The notes under the pieces were generated by a model. The model was not told the DNA's origin. It worked only from the letters and a program-made list of their open reading frames with translations, and ran no database searches. From positions 29,674,501 through 29,738,500 of the forward strand of contig NC_086187.1 in assembly GCF_023053635.1 (NCBI RefSeq): DNA of 64,000 bases, in the 5' to 3' direction. The position numbers and the translations under genes are program-made. The first letter of the stretch is position 1. The number at the start of each line of letters is the position of its first letter. This document shows positions 1 through 10,590 of this stretch, piece after piece. Source of the DNA: Elgaria multicarinata webbii. Lineage: Eukaryota; Chordata; Lepidosauria; Squamata; Anguidae.

Positions 1-835
1 TGGACAGGCGAGATAGAATTTTTTTAATACGTTACATTTTTTAAATGTATTTATTACATTTTTATGCCGCCCAATAGCTGAAGCTCTCTGGGCGGTTCAC
101 AAAAATGTTATGTTGCCAACTGCATCCATAGCGTTTAGGAGCCCCGTTGGTTCTCATATCTCCTAGATTGTGGCTTGAAAGAGATTTCCTTACCAGGCGT
201 TCCTCCTGGACATTTATGGACAATTGCATTCCCCCCATCCAGCAATGTCTTAACATAATTGCAGAAAGTTGGCACAAGAAAGAGCCCCGCTTTAAAAAAG
301 CAGCACTGGAAGTGTGCCAAACTACACCAAATTCTGTGCCCTGAGTCAACCCTAAGCCAGTTCAGTGGTTTTGCCTCTTCCGCTCTGTTGTGCTAAATGG
401 TGCTGGATTCAGCAAGTCACAGGGGGGTGCTGTGTGCCATGCCTCCCCTGACCACTGCCAGTCCTGCTCCACTCATTCTGCCTCTTCACACTTGGTCAGC
501 TGTCAGCTCTCATGGTTTGCTTGGCAATAGAAAGGACTGCAAATGTCAGTTTTGTGATTTTGTTCTTTTAAAAGCTTAAGATTCTGAGGGCGTTGAACCC
601 TTTACCTAGTACCAATTTTCATGCTGGTGGAAGCCCAAAATTTACATGCCTCCCTGATAACATCCGAAGACGGCAGATGATAATGCATCATATTTCTGCT
701 TCCTTGTGTATGTGACTTAGAAATAAGCCTGCCAAAATTCGGGCCAGGACGGTTTCTCAGGTCTGAATCTTCCTTCCATGGGAAGGAAGCCTAGAATGTT
801 GAAATAACCTCCTGAATGTTGACTCTCATTTTTAG
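1..835. other. TXNDC11 intron (5' part of window)
   Basis: This stretch precedes the first recognisable TXNDC11 exon, so it is presumably intron. Apart from an L2-type tail near its start I see nothing in it. No reading frame here resembles the part of TXNDC11 that should precede the exon at 836. Confidence 0.6.
41..112 (-). repeat. L2-type LINE 3' tail / tail-derived short insertion
   Basis: An AT-rich run (tttatttattacattttta) is followed by the hairpin 'gccgcccaatagctgaagctctctgggcggtt'-type core, split here as gccgcccaatag and ctctgggcggtt. It is the reverse complement of the 3' end of the L2 copy at 4225-5065. Only the tail is present, as with heavily 5'-truncated insertions or SINEs using the same tail. 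Confidence 0.7.
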
Positions 836-981
836 AAACCTTCATTCAAAACTACAGTGTTCTGTACAGTCCCTTGAAAAGGCATCTTGTTGGCGACAGG
901 AGACCCAGCCACATCCACACGCAACCTGTCAGGGAAATCACCACCCACACCTTTCACCAGGTGGTGTTGAGAAGCGAAAAG
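836..981 (+). CDS. TXNDC11: TXNDC11 internal coding exon (first of four in window)
   Basis: The exon follows a 'tttttag' acceptor and ends at AAAAG|gtagcc. The first two bases complete a codon begun upstream, and the remaining 144 bases give 48 codons including TFIQNYSVLYSPLKRHLVG and later ITTHTFHQVVLRSEK. I recognise this as the segment of thioredoxin domain-containing protein 11 just before its C-terminal thioredoxin domain; in mammals the matching stretch also reads FSVLYSPLKRHL. It joins in frame to the exon at 2065. Upstream exons with the start codon lie outside the window, so the gene is partial at its 5' end. The identification is from memory of the family, not from a search. Confidence 0.88.
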
Positions 982-2064
982 GTAGCCTGTGCAGTGCATG
1001 CAGAGCGCTGGCCGGGGGCGGGGTGGGCCGGGCCGCATCCCAGCTGCCCAGGGGCTGGTTTTCCCTTTTACATCTTCGAAGTATGGTGCACCCTGAGGGG
1101 GAAGCAGCGGGCAGGCCCAGTGATGTCTGAAAACCTCTCGGAAGAGGGGAGCCGCCGCATCGGATCTGGAGAGCCAGTCCGGTCAGGGCACCCAGAGGCA
1201 CTGGGCTGGGCAACGATTAAGAGTGTCAGGCAAAGGCTGCGCAGACCCAGGATCGAATCCTCACTCAGCTGTGAAGGTCACTGGGTAACCTTGGGCCAGC
1301 TACTAACCTTCCTCACAGGGCTATGGATGAAATGGGGGTAAACCCATGTTTCCTGCCCTGGAATACAGCTACAAAGCAGTGAAATGTTTCTTGAGTCGAT
1401 GAGGATTCTCTCACAGTTTGTAACTAATATTTCTCATGCCGAGTCTTCCTGTAGCTGCTCACAGCTAGTTCCTGCCGGAGGATGTGCGGGCGCGTCTGTT
1501 TAGAACTGCAGCTTGAAACGTAGCTCTGTAGTCACCGTAGCTTGCTTTGCGCCTGGCCTAGAAGGAAGTGATGGGAGAGAACAAATGTGCTAGCTGGGGA
1601 GCTCCCTGGCCTGGCCTGGCGTGTCCAGACCCACGGCCTGCACCATTGAGGGAAGCGGGGAGGCAGAGAAAGCTGCCGCTTGGCAAAGCGGTGCCCGTGG
1701 TCTCTAGGGCCGCATCCTCGGGGGAACTTGGGCATCGCTTCGCTGCCCCTGTCTGCTCCAAGCCATAGGAGCTTGAAGGGACCCTGGGAGGCTGGGTTTG
1801 CCTCCCAACTTCTCAGTCCCTCCTTGGGAGTTGAAGCAGGGCCCCCATCCTGTCCTGGTGTTCCCAGGTGGAGAACCACAAAGAGACGTTAGTGAACTTC
1901 CCCCACTGACTGATGGAAAAGTGGAAAGGCAGGCATGTCCTCTCCCCACGATGGCCCGGCTGCCGGCCGACGCAGGAGCACCTTAGCACTGGGCGGGTTT
2001 CAGCGGAAAGCAATCTCTGCCTCTAACCCGAACCCTTTTCTCCCTCACTGCCCTCGCCTTTCAG
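982..2064. other. TXNDC11 intron
   Basis: GT-AG intron (gtagcc ... tttcag) between two in-frame exons. It contains a MIR-like SINE near 1190-1400. The rest shows nothing I recognise; short open frames on both strands here are chance products of GC-rich DNA. Confidence 0.75.
1190..1400 (+). repeat. MIR-like SINE
   Basis: The order of motifs is that of a MIR: a degenerate B box (ccaggatcgaatcctcact), then 'aaccttgggccagctact', 'cctcacagggct' and 'gatgaaatgggggta'. The copy is diverged and has no clear A tail or target-site duplication. Confidence 0.7.
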
Positions 2065-2174
2065 GATACCTTGCTGCTGTATTACGCTCCGTGGTGCGGC
2101 TTCTGCATGTCTCTCAATCACCTCTTCATCCAGCTTGCTCGGATTCTGCCTCCTGATCACTTCGTTGTGGCAAG
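2065..2174 (+). CDS. TXNDC11: TXNDC11 exon with thioredoxin active site (WCGFC)
   Basis: After a 'cctttcag' acceptor the exon reads [20 protein letters not shown], then a helix ending LPPDHFVVA, and stops two bases into an Arg codon at AG|gtaggc. This is the N-terminal half of a thioredoxin fold: the beta strand, the redox CxxC written CGFC, and the following helix. TXNDC11 (also called EFP1) is an ER membrane protein reported to bind DUOX maturation factors and to act with EDEM-type mannosidases in ER-associated degradation. The two active-site cysteines are retained, so a dithiol-disulfide role is possible. The exon is 110 bases, phase 0 to phase 2, and joins cleanly to both neighbours. Confidence 0.93.
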
Positions 2175-4203
2175 GTAGGCAGGCGTCTCCCCCTTCCGCT
2201 CTCTCGCTTACCTGTAGCTATAGCTGGGATTGTGTCTGAAGGATGAGGAACTAGGCCAAGCCAGGGAGCCCTGTGCCCATGGAAGTCCTGCTCAGCCAGT
2301 CCGTCCACCTCTGAGGATTTACCAAGCCACTGCTAGGACAGAAAGCAAGCATGAAATAAAACATGCCCGTGTGGAGAGAGAGAGAGAGAACGCTACACAC
2401 CCACACCAGCTTTTATCCTGAAAGCTGGAAGCCAAACGGGGAGTTTTTGATACGGTTTGGGTGGCAGTTGCTGTTCAAGGGGAAGAAGGTAAAAGTCTTA
2501 GTGGGCGCATATAAATGTGTGGCTGTGTCTAAGGTGACTCCTTGGGTTTCTCCCGAAATCCTCAAGGCTCTTCCAGGAGAGGGTTAAGCTTCATCTTTTA
2601 AGCTGCACCAGAAGAAACTTACCCCCAAAGAAAAACTATTTTAAGGGAAGGCTGCAGTGCCTGGGGAGCAGCCAGCTTGGATGTCTGTCTGTCTGTCTGT
2701 CTCTCCCCCCCGGCTCATTGCCACTTTATATTGAGGGAAAGATGATCTGGCCAAGCAGGCAAGCATTCCTGGCCAGTTTTCCAGTGGTTGTCCAGACTGC
2801 TTGGGTCTTCAGTCCAGCACCGTGACTTGTGTAGGCTCCCGGTGGCCATGGCAAGTTTTGATACATAGCCTTCACTCTCCTCAAATCCTTTTGCCTCCTC
2901 CCACCTGCTCTAAAAAATCACTCTTGATATTAAAATGCTGTTGGTCATTCACTGAACTGCAAGGTAACTACAATCTGGGCTGGCAGAAGGTTTTCTCCAT
3001 GTTGGGTTTAGATTCTCCCATTTCCTGAGCAGCCCTTGTGGCCCTGATTGTGTGTGTGTCACAAAGCAGGATGACTCAATGGGCAGATGATAGGGATGCA
3101 TATTTTAAGCTTTGCCCTTCGAGAAATTGCTCAACAGTTAATTAAATGTGTGTTCTTCCCCCGGCCTGCCCTCCCCCCAAAGAGTATCTTGTTCACCCAC
3201 CTTATTTCCAAGGAAAATAACAAGAGCCACCTCTTCACCTACTCACTTAAAAGCCTTGAATTAGTCCCGTTGCTTCTCCTCTTCATTTAGTTCGTAGACC
3301 TGGTTCTTGCCTTGGTTTCCAGGGATGACCGGAGCAAGAATGTACCAAGGGATGTTCTGCTCCTTCCAACATTTCCATTCCTTCGACATCTATCTGAGGA
3401 CCTTTTAGCATAGTAATAGGTGCCGTGAGAAAAGAACGATTTGCCAGAGGCTCCAGTGAGCCCTCAAGCCTCCCCTCCCGGAGAAGCTGCCTCCTGGGTC
3501 TCCCTGTGGGTAGGGGTCCTCTGAGAGGACACCCTTGCCATCAGTCCCAGCTGGGGTGAGCCATTTCCCCGTCCCTGAGCATTCAGAGTGATTGGGAATA
3601 CAAATCGTGCCCATTAAAAACGTCCTCCTCCTTGAGACTCCCTTGCCAGCCATTACAATTCTAACCAGAGCAACGTCTGTTGCTGAGACGTGAGTGCTAG
3701 GGTATGTCCTAGGTAACATCTGTGCCCAAAATGCTCGTGAACATCATAAGAAGAGGCCTAGAAGTGGCCCTATGCAGGAGTGCAAATTTGGCAGCTGGGG
3801 AATCTCACATTTGCAGCTCTCTTACCAGGTCATCTGCGACGATTAATGTTCATCCTTTGGAATAGGGATGATGAACAGTAGATCAATACGGAAACACAAA
3901 AAGAACTTGCCTCTGATCCTGTGGCTGGAATATTTCTTTCATCACCCCCTAGGGTGCCCTCAGTTGTCAGTGGTCTATTTTAAAAAGCCATTCTGTGGGG
4001 TGGAAAGGGAGGAGCAAAACATTGAGGCCAGGAATTTCCCCTCTTGGGCCTTTTGTATTGCTTGTGGACTCAGCTAGTGGAGGTGCTGAGCATTGGACCA
4101 ATAACAGTTCCAGACACCTCAGGCGGTGCAGTTCATGAAAACCGCCATTCTGGGAGCACAGGCCACCTGCATCCATGGCACCCTTCTGTGATGACAGTCT
4201 GAG

Positions 4204-4222
4204 TTAACCCTAACCCTAACCC
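4204..4222. repeat. Short telomere-like repeat (CCCTAA)3
   Basis: A run TTAACCCTAACCCTAACCC sits immediately before the 5' end of the truncated L2 copy. Three units is short, but it lies exactly at an insertion junction. Confidence 0.75.
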
Positions 4223-4224
4223 GC

Positions 4225-5065
4225 CCCCGAAGGAGTAGGTTCGTAGCTTGGGGGTTCTCCTAGAACCATCTCTGTCACTTGGGGCTCAGGTGGCCTTGAT
4301 GGCACGGCGTGCCTTCTACCAACTTCAGTTGGTGACACAGCTGCGCCCCTATCTGGACAGGGATAACCTGGCTTCAGTTATTTATGTTCTGGTAACCTCC
4401 AAGTTGGTTTACTGCAAGGCGCTTTACGTGGGGCTGCCTTTGAAGATGGTTCAGAAGCTGCAGCTTGTGCAAAATGCAGCAGCCAGATTAATAATAAGGA
4501 CCAGGAGGTTCGAACATATAAGACTGACTCTGGGCTGCTTGCAATGTACATTTCCGAGCCTGATTCAAGGTGCTGGTTTTAACCTATAAAGATTTACATA
4601 GCTTGGGATCACAATACCTGACGGAACGCCTCTCCCAACACGAACCTACCCGTACACTACAGTCAACATCTAAGGTCCTCCTCCGGGTGCCTCCTCCGAG
4701 GGGAGTTTGGAGGGTAGCAACAGGGCCTTCTCAGTGGTCCCCCCCCCCCCCCCCCAGTTATGGAATGATCTTCTGGACGAGGCCTGCCTGGCGGTAACAT
4801 TGTTCTCTTTTCTGTGCCTGGTTAAGACTTTTCTCCTAGCATATGTTGAATGTTTAATTGACCCCAGATCTATCTTTAGGCCTAGCTGAGAGTTTAAAGT
4901 TGTTTTTAAATGTATGTTGTCTATTTTTATGTTTCTATGGTTTTAAATTTTGTATTTATTTTTAATGTTTGATGCTTTAATCTTTGTAAACCGCCCACAG
5001 AAGTTTGGCTATGGGGCGGTATAGAAATCTAAATCATAATAATGATAATGATAATGATAATCCTC
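4225..5065 (+). mobile_element. 5'-truncated L2-type LINE (end of RT ORF plus 3' UTR)
   Basis: The frame at 4248-4589 reads LGVLLEPSLSLGAQ, then FYQLQLVTQLRPYL, LVTSKLVYCKALYVGLP and KLQLVQNAAARLI, which is the region after the RT catalytic core in L2 elements. A second frame continues it (VLTYKDLHSLGSQYL), so the ORF is frameshifted. A poly-C run of about 17 lies at 4739-4755. The 3' UTR ends with 'gtaaaccgcccacag...ggggcggtatagaaat' and a simple (GATAAT)n tail. Inactive and strongly 5'-truncated. It supplies the reference tail for the many isolated tails in this window. Confidence 0.85.
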
Positions 5066-5271
5066 ACCCTGGCTTCGTAACGGCTTTAGCTGAGAAGCGC
5101 ACGAGCAGCGGCCTGTGAAACCAGAGCGGCCCGTTCTGCCTGATGGGGTGGCGGCGTCTGTGTATTTCCCCCTATAAACCAACGCAATGGCCGTCTCTAT
5201 TCTCCTGATAAGCACTCGTCTTTTTGAAAGGACATTTAGGGACCACCTTTGGCAGTGCAGGAAGTTGCTTT

Positions 5272-5447
5272 CGTATTGTGCCGTGGAGTATTGGTCCATC
5301 CAGCTCACTGCTGTCTGTTTAAAATAGCGACAGTCCCCCTTTGTCCGCTTGGAGTGGCAACGGCTGCCCAGGATTTCACACTGGGGATCACTGAGCCCGA
5401 GACTCTTTGCAAGCAAACATCTGCTTAACCATGAGCTGCGGCTCTTT
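5272..5447 (-). repeat. tRNA-derived SINE, reverse orientation
   Basis: Read on the minus strand it begins 'agagccgcagctcatggtt', has 'gatgtttgcttgcaaagagt' in the place of the anticodon-loop region, and ends near 'agtgagctggatggacc'. It is the same family as the SINE at 9594-9790 but more diverged. Confidence 0.6.
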
Positions 5448-5486
5448 GGAATCTGTACATCTGTCTCTGTTTTGCTTTTTTAATAG

Positions 5487-5567
5487 GGTCGATGTTTCTC
5501 AGAACGACCTGCCCTGGGAATTCATGACCGATTGCCTACCCAACATCCTGTTTTTCCCTCATAATAG
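5487..5567 (+). CDS. TXNDC11: TXNDC11 exon, second half of thioredoxin domain
   Basis: The acceptor is taatag and the donor AG|gtaact. The exon completes the split Arg codon and reads [12 protein letters not shown] then [14 protein letters not shown], ending two bases into another Arg codon. This is the part of the thioredoxin fold that carries the cis-proline loop (LPNILFF), which packs against the active site. Length is 81 bases, phase 2 to phase 2. It matches the mammalian segment [13 protein letters not shown]. Confidence 0.92.
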
Positions 5568-7804
5568 GTAACTAATGCCTTTCCCTTTGCCTAGATATTT
5601 CGTCTGGGTCTGGGTGTGGAAGAGAAGTCATGATATGGAGCCTTGCCTCGAAGCAGCCTTCCTTGGACCACTCCTGGAGGGGCGGGCTTGCAGGGCGTGG
5701 GCCCAGGTGGCTCATTTTCCTTTCAGTGAAAGGTCAGGCGGGCAGCCGTTTGGGCGGTCGGTCACACACGCAGTCTGGCTCTCCCTGGCTGCTCCTTCAC
5801 GCCGTGGGAAACAAAAACAGAACAAGCCCCCAGAGAGCGACTGTTTTCAAACCCTGGGCTTGAATTCCTACGATAGGCAATGCAGTGGTCTTAGTTTCCC
5901 GGCAAGACAGAAGAAAAGGGGACGTGGCTCCATCTTTGTTTTTCAGTGTCCTCATCCTACTTCGCCACAGAGGAACTGTGTTGCTTCACTGACATTCTCA
6001 GGGCATCCTGGCACCCTGCACCAGTGGCCTTGTAACGGAGGTCTGCCTTGCCCCCCCCTTCCTCTCCCGTCCCACCTAGGATGGGGCTGAATTTGAGAGG
6101 GTTAGTGACTCGCCCGAGGGCCCGTAGTCAGGGCAGAGGCGGGGACTTCCTGGCTCAGCCTCTCAGTCGCGAGTTTTGAGAGGGATTTCTAAGTGAAATC
6201 TGCAGGATCAAAACCCACCATGATGTCTTTGTTCCAGATAGAAAGTAGGCAAGAATGGCACCTGGAGGCCTGTTTTGTAGTTGGTTCCTGCTGCTAGCAG
6301 GGCTCCCCCCTCATGCCCCCCCCCCCAATTAAACTGAAATGTTGGAAAGTTCAGCTGTGATCCAGTTAATTTAATTTTTGCTCTTGCTGCCTTTGAAGGA
6401 AAAAAACGCATCAATCGCTGCCCGACTTGTCCTCACTTGCACCTCCTTGGGAGTGCTTCTCCTGGGATTGGCGCCTCATATGTCAGGAGGCTCGCTGACA
6501 CCCTTCCACAGATATGAAACCATTTAGATTGTGCATGTCTAGGGTAGACGCAGCTCGTTTCGTGTGTGTGCACTAGGTTCTCGCTCCTGTTTTCCGTGCA
6601 CAGCCCAAGCCAGGGAGGCTTAGTTCTGTAGGAGGACAAAGCTCGTGTTTGGTGACCCGTGAAGTTGCAGCTAGGAGGCCTTCACGCAATGCCCTGCCTG
6701 CTGCTGGGCTCATTAAGACCGCAGGCCCTGGGACTACCGGGTGCTTTTTGCACGGGAGAGGAGCAAGGCCCGGAGCGAGGGAAGCTGCCGTTTCATCACC
6801 AGCGAGATTGCACAGGCCAGCCTGCTGCTAAATAGAGCCGGCATTTCTTGCCCTTCTGCTTCTGGGATGCAAACTGGCTGAGCAGAAACTGCAACTCATT
6901 CCAGAGGCATTTAGGCGACACTGTTTTAGGCTGAGCTTTGACCGTGGAGGCCCATTTGTGATATTCGCCTGGTCCCTCCCATACAAAGTGAGCAGCAAGA
7001 GGCAATTGAGCTGGATGCTGTTGCTGTTGTTTTCCCAGCCCATTGGCAGGCCAGCTGGAACCATGCTGTTGGTGGACGCCATTACAAGGCTGAGCTGGAA
7101 CCCTTTTGCAAAGGTCTCGGGGTGCATACTTGACACACACCCTTCTCTGCCCCAGGGTTTCCTCGCACAAAATGTTCTCGGGCCTCCCGTCCTTGTCCAC
7201 CAAACGTGGCCCCCCTCAGCCTGGTGCCCTGCAGGTGTGTTGGACTACAGCTCCTGACACCTCTAGAGAGCACCAGGCTGGGGAAGGCGGATCTCATTCA
7301 CTACGACCTGGCCGGTGGCATCAACCCTTGTCTCGGGCAGGTCCTCGCTTCCAAAACGTAGGCTTTGCATAGCCCTTCCAAGTGTTCATGGGGCTCCTCT
7401 TGCATGATCCAGCTGTAATCCGACAAGCCTGCAAGGCAAATCGGTATTGCGATCCCCCCTGTTGCAGATGCGGTGTGGGTGTGGGTGGGGATCTGCAGCT
7501 TCCAATTTGTAACTGAAGGTGCCACTGCAGGGCTTGGACCCAAGTGGTCCTCACCGCTTTGCCACCCATTTCAGCTGGGGGGTGGGGTGTAGCAAAGCAT
7601 TTCAAAGGGCCCCCCTCCTGCCTTCCTTCCCGCTGTCTGATGAGAAGAGTGTGCTGCAGCCTACCGTTTCTTCTCCAGGTGGCATCATCAGCACCGAGCT
7701 CCTTTTGCCTGGAGATGACTCCTGGGGCGCAGCTGGGGCCTTCTGTGTACAAAGCAGGTCCACCCCACCCCACCCAGATCTAACCCGTCTCTCTGATTTT
7801 CCAG
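5568..7804. other. TXNDC11 intron
   Basis: GT-AG intron (gtaact ... ttttccag) that is GC-rich. Only one transposon-like remnant is visible, near 7205-7290. The longer open frames here have no family resemblance and I treat them as chance. Confidence 0.75.
7205..7290. repeat. Remnant of a palindromic non-autonomous DNA transposon
   Basis: 'ggtgccctgcaggtgtgttg' with 'gactacagctcctgac' is followed closely by 'agagcaccaggctgggga'. These are the two complementary ends of a short palindromic element common in reptile genomes, with most of the middle missing. Family not assigned. Confidence 0.4.
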
Positions 7805-8456
7805 GAAGGACCGAAGTGTGAAGTTCCCTGCAGATTCCCTGGTCACCCTTCCCAATCTCCTGAAATTCATCCTCCACCACTCACACCGGCCACCCACCAC
7901 CACCACCAGCTTCGAGCCCTGCCTCCAAGGCTGCCTTTGGAGAGAGGCGGCGCTCCAGCAAGGACGCCTCTCCCACCTGGAAAGGGAAGTGGAACGGCTG
8001 AGAGCAGAGATCCAGGCGCTGCACCTGGCTCAGGCTCAGGCCCAAGGCCAGCTTTCGGAAGCCAGGCGGGAGGGCCAGAGGCTCCAGCAGGAGGCCCGCA
8101 TCTTGCGGAAGCAGCACGGCGCCCTGCAGAGCCACCGGGAGCATTTGCAGGGGCTGTATGACCAGAAGTCCCGGGAGCTGGGAGGCCTGGCCGAGAAGCT
8201 GCGGGAGCTGGCCGACGCCTCCGAGAGCCTCCTGGCCGAGAACGCCCTGCTCAGAGCCCTGCTGGCTTCCGTGGAGCGAAAGCTGGGGGCGGCGGCGGCG
8301 GCGGTCGAGGCGGAGGTCGGCCTGCCGAAAGAGGATGCTGGCCTGGCTATGCCAGCTGCTGACACATTCCATGCGGCAGCTGAGGACAACGACAACAATG
8401 GCCCCATTGACCCCCGCATTGCTTCCGAGCACACGAAGGAGAACTGGACAGAATAG
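7805..8456 (+). CDS. TXNDC11: TXNDC11 last coding exon, coiled-coil C-terminus
   Basis: The acceptor ccag at 7801-7804 joins in frame to give NRKDRSVKFP, then LVTLPNLLKFILHHS, which ends the thioredoxin domain. A long coiled coil follows (LSHLEREVERLRAEIQAL, later LREL-ADASESLLAENALLRALL), with regular leucine heptads over roughly 130 residues. A short acidic, Asn-rich tail ends KENWTE before TAG at 8454-8456. The four exons in the window encode 328 residues. In mammals the protein also ends in this coiled coil with a KENRTD-type end. A GCG-rich stretch at about 8289-8308 gives a five-alanine run. The coiled coil probably mediates partner binding or self-association (inference). Confidence 0.93.
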
Positions 8457-8755
8457 CCCCTGTGACCCAGGACCTGTAAGGTGGGGGGTGGACCCACACA
8501 GATCACGTACAGTCTCAGCCAGGAAGAGACTTTATGCAAAGTTTTATTGACGTTTCATTGTAAAGCCTTTTTTTTTTGCTGGACTAGAAAAGAAAAATCA
8601 AAGAATATTTTTATAATGAGCCATGAACTGAATAGACCGAGCTTGAGGCCTGTGACACTGACAGAAGTCCAGGGACTGTTCTTTGCACTTTACTATTGCA
8701 CTAATTTGATAGCTTTTGTATCAGTTCAACCTAAATTAAAGCAATTTGGTTGAAG
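8457..8755 (+). other. TXNDC11: TXNDC11 3' UTR
   Basis: Non-coding sequence from the TAG stop to about 15 bases after the first ATTAAA. It is AT-rich, unlike the GC-rich last exon. The exact end is inferred from the signal; transcripts could run on to a second ATTAAA at 8988-8993. Confidence 0.6.
8735..8740 (+). promoter_or_regulatory. Polyadenylation signal ATTAAA (TXNDC11)
   Basis: This common variant hexamer lies 279 bases after the stop codon in AT-rich sequence and is followed by a GT-rich stretch (ggttgaagggtggcagtgtg) suitable as a downstream element. A second ATTAAA at 8988-8993 is a possible alternative. Confidence 0.6.
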
Positions 8756-8759
8756 GGTG

Positions 8760-9593
8760 GCAGTGTGAAACCCCTCTTTCCCCCCTCCGCACCACATAGT
8801 TACAAGCCAGGACCAGGTTTGGCTGTCTCAGTTTTGGGACCCTCCCCCACCCCGTTTAAAGTAACTTTGATTTGTGACTTCTGGGGAATATCCAAAATGG
8901 TCACTTTAAATGTCTTCTGTCTTATTTGCAGAATTGATGGGATGCATCCATTTGTGTGTATTGGGTAAAACTGAGTGGGGGAGAAAAATTAAAGGGATTG
9001 CTATAGCCCATTGTTGTTTTTCTTTCCTGAGCTTTGGGTTTGTATTGGCATTTTGGCTAACAATTTTCCTTAACGAATCGTCTGCTGTCACCCTTATAAG
9101 TAAAACGCAGAGAGCGACTAGCTGGACCCCATCCCACCCATATCCTTGAATCTTGTTCCGTAGGCTGGAGCGGGCAGCCAGCAGCCAAGGACTATTGCAT
9201 TATTCAAAATCCCCTGTGGCCTACGACATACAAAGGCTCAATCAAAAGCAACGGTCCTCAGTCGCTGGAGTTCTCCAAACGGCTGTGGGGCCAGGTGAAC
9301 AGGCCTTGCAAAGCTCCTGGAGCAGCAGACAGGATCCAGGCTTCCCCTTCCCCCAGCCCAAACCAAACAGGTTTCATGCTTCTGGATGGAGGACCTCACT
9401 GAGCTGTCACAAGACACGGCACTGGCCAATCATGGAGATGGCTTTAAAAAGGGATCAGGCCAACCTGTGCAGAAGTGGCCGCTAGCTGTAGGCACCTGTT
9501 CTGCTTACAGCCAGTTGCCTGGGAGTGGCAGGTTGTGGGTAGCGGGATTTCTTGGAAGCACCTTGCTGTTGGGAGCTGCCTCCAAGACCTTGG
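8760..9593. other. Intergenic sequence after TXNDC11
   Basis: I see no exon, RNA gene or clear repeat here. It separates the ends of the two convergent genes. Confidence 0.5.
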
Positions 9594-9790
9594 GAGGGGC
9601 CGTGGCTCAGTGCGTAGAGCATCTGCTTGGCCAGCAGGAAGTCCCAGGTTCAATCCCTGGCAGCATCTCCAGGTAGGGCAAGGAAAGACCCATCTAAAAC
9701 CCAGGAGAGCCACGGCTGCTGGGCTGGGTGGACAAAGGGTCTGGCTCAGTATAAGGCCGCTTCCTAGGAGTAGGTAAGCCTTCTTGCGCC
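9594..9790 (+). repeat. tRNA-derived SINE
   Basis: The A-box region reads 'cgtggctcagtgcgtagagc' and the B box GGTTCAATCC is at 9647-9656. The body carries 'gagagccacggctgctggg' and 'ctggctcagtataaggccgc', the conserved 3' part of this reptile SINE type. It could pass for a tRNA gene, but the A box is imperfect and the sequence runs on into a SINE body, so it is not one. Confidence 0.8.
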
Positions 9791-9794
9791 TGGC

Positions 9795-10483
9795 ACCCTC
9801 CAAAGGTGTTGGACAGAGGTGTTGGTGCAGATCGCAAGCTGAATATGAGCCAACAGTGCGATACGGCTGCAAGAAAGGTAAATGCTATTTTGGGCTGCAT
9901 TAATAGAAGTATAGCTTCCAAATCGCGTGAGGTACTGGTTCCTCTCTATTCGGCCCTGGTTAGGCCTCGTCTAGAGTATTGCATCCAGTTCTGGGCTCCA
10001 CACTTCAAGAAGGATGCAGACAAGCTGGAGCGTGTTCAGAGGAGGGCAACCAGGATGATCAGGGGTTTGGAAACAAAGCCCTATGAAGAGAGACTGAAAG
10101 AACTGGGCGTGTTTAGCCTGGAGAAGAGAAGATGGAGGGGAGACCTGAGAGCACTCTTCAAATACTTAAAAGGTTGTCACACAGGAGGGCCAGGATCTCT
10201 TCTCGATCCTCCCAGAGTGCAGGACACGGAATAACGAGCTCAAGTTAAAGGAAGCCAGATTCCGGCTGGACATCAGGAAAAACTTCCTGACTGTTAGAGC
10301 AGTACGACAGTGGAACCAGTTACCTAGGGAGGTTGTGGGCTCTCCCACACTAGAGGCCTTCAAGAGGCAGCTGGACAACCATCTGTCAGGGATGCTTTAG
10401 GGTGGATTCCTGCATTGAGCAGGGGGTTGGACTCCATGGCCTTGTGGGCCCCTTCCAACTCTGCTATTCTATGATTCTATGAC
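9795..10483 (+). mobile_element. 5'-truncated CR1 LINE
   Basis: One frame reads [20 protein letters not shown], then [36 protein letters not shown] and [16 protein letters not shown], which is the C-terminal part of the CR1 RT ORF after the palm domain. The non-coding 3' end finishes with 'ctattctatgattctatgac', the terminal octamer repeat typical of CR1. A frame break lies in the last part of the ORF. Everything upstream of the RT C-terminus is missing. Confidence 0.92.
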
Positions 10484-10590
10484 TACAACTCCCACCATCC
10501 CCAGCAAACATGCCCATGGATAGCAATTGCTGGTGGTAAAGGGAGTTGTTGTCTCCACACAGCTGGAGAACCATCGCTTCAGGAAGCCTA
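10484..10590. repeat. Palindromic transposon-like fragment
   Basis: 'gactacaactcccaccatcc' and 'agggagttgttgtctccaca' are near-complementary halves, the same family as the remnant at 7205-7290. It directly abuts the end of the CR1 copy. Confidence 0.4.

Larger units (their letters stand above)
2175..5486. other. TXNDC11 intron with LINE and SINE insertions
   Basis: GT-AG intron (gtaggc ... taatag). It holds a (TGTC)n microsatellite at about 2682-2702, an L2 fragment at 4225-5065, a (GATAAT)n run at 5036-5062 and a minus-strand tRNA-derived SINE near 5272-5447. Between 2200 and 4200 I see no other element or exon. Confidence 0.75.

Noticed and set aside
9598-9672. Possible functional tRNA gene
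   Set aside because: The B box is good, but the A box is imperfect and the sequence continues into a typical SINE body, so it is a SINE head.
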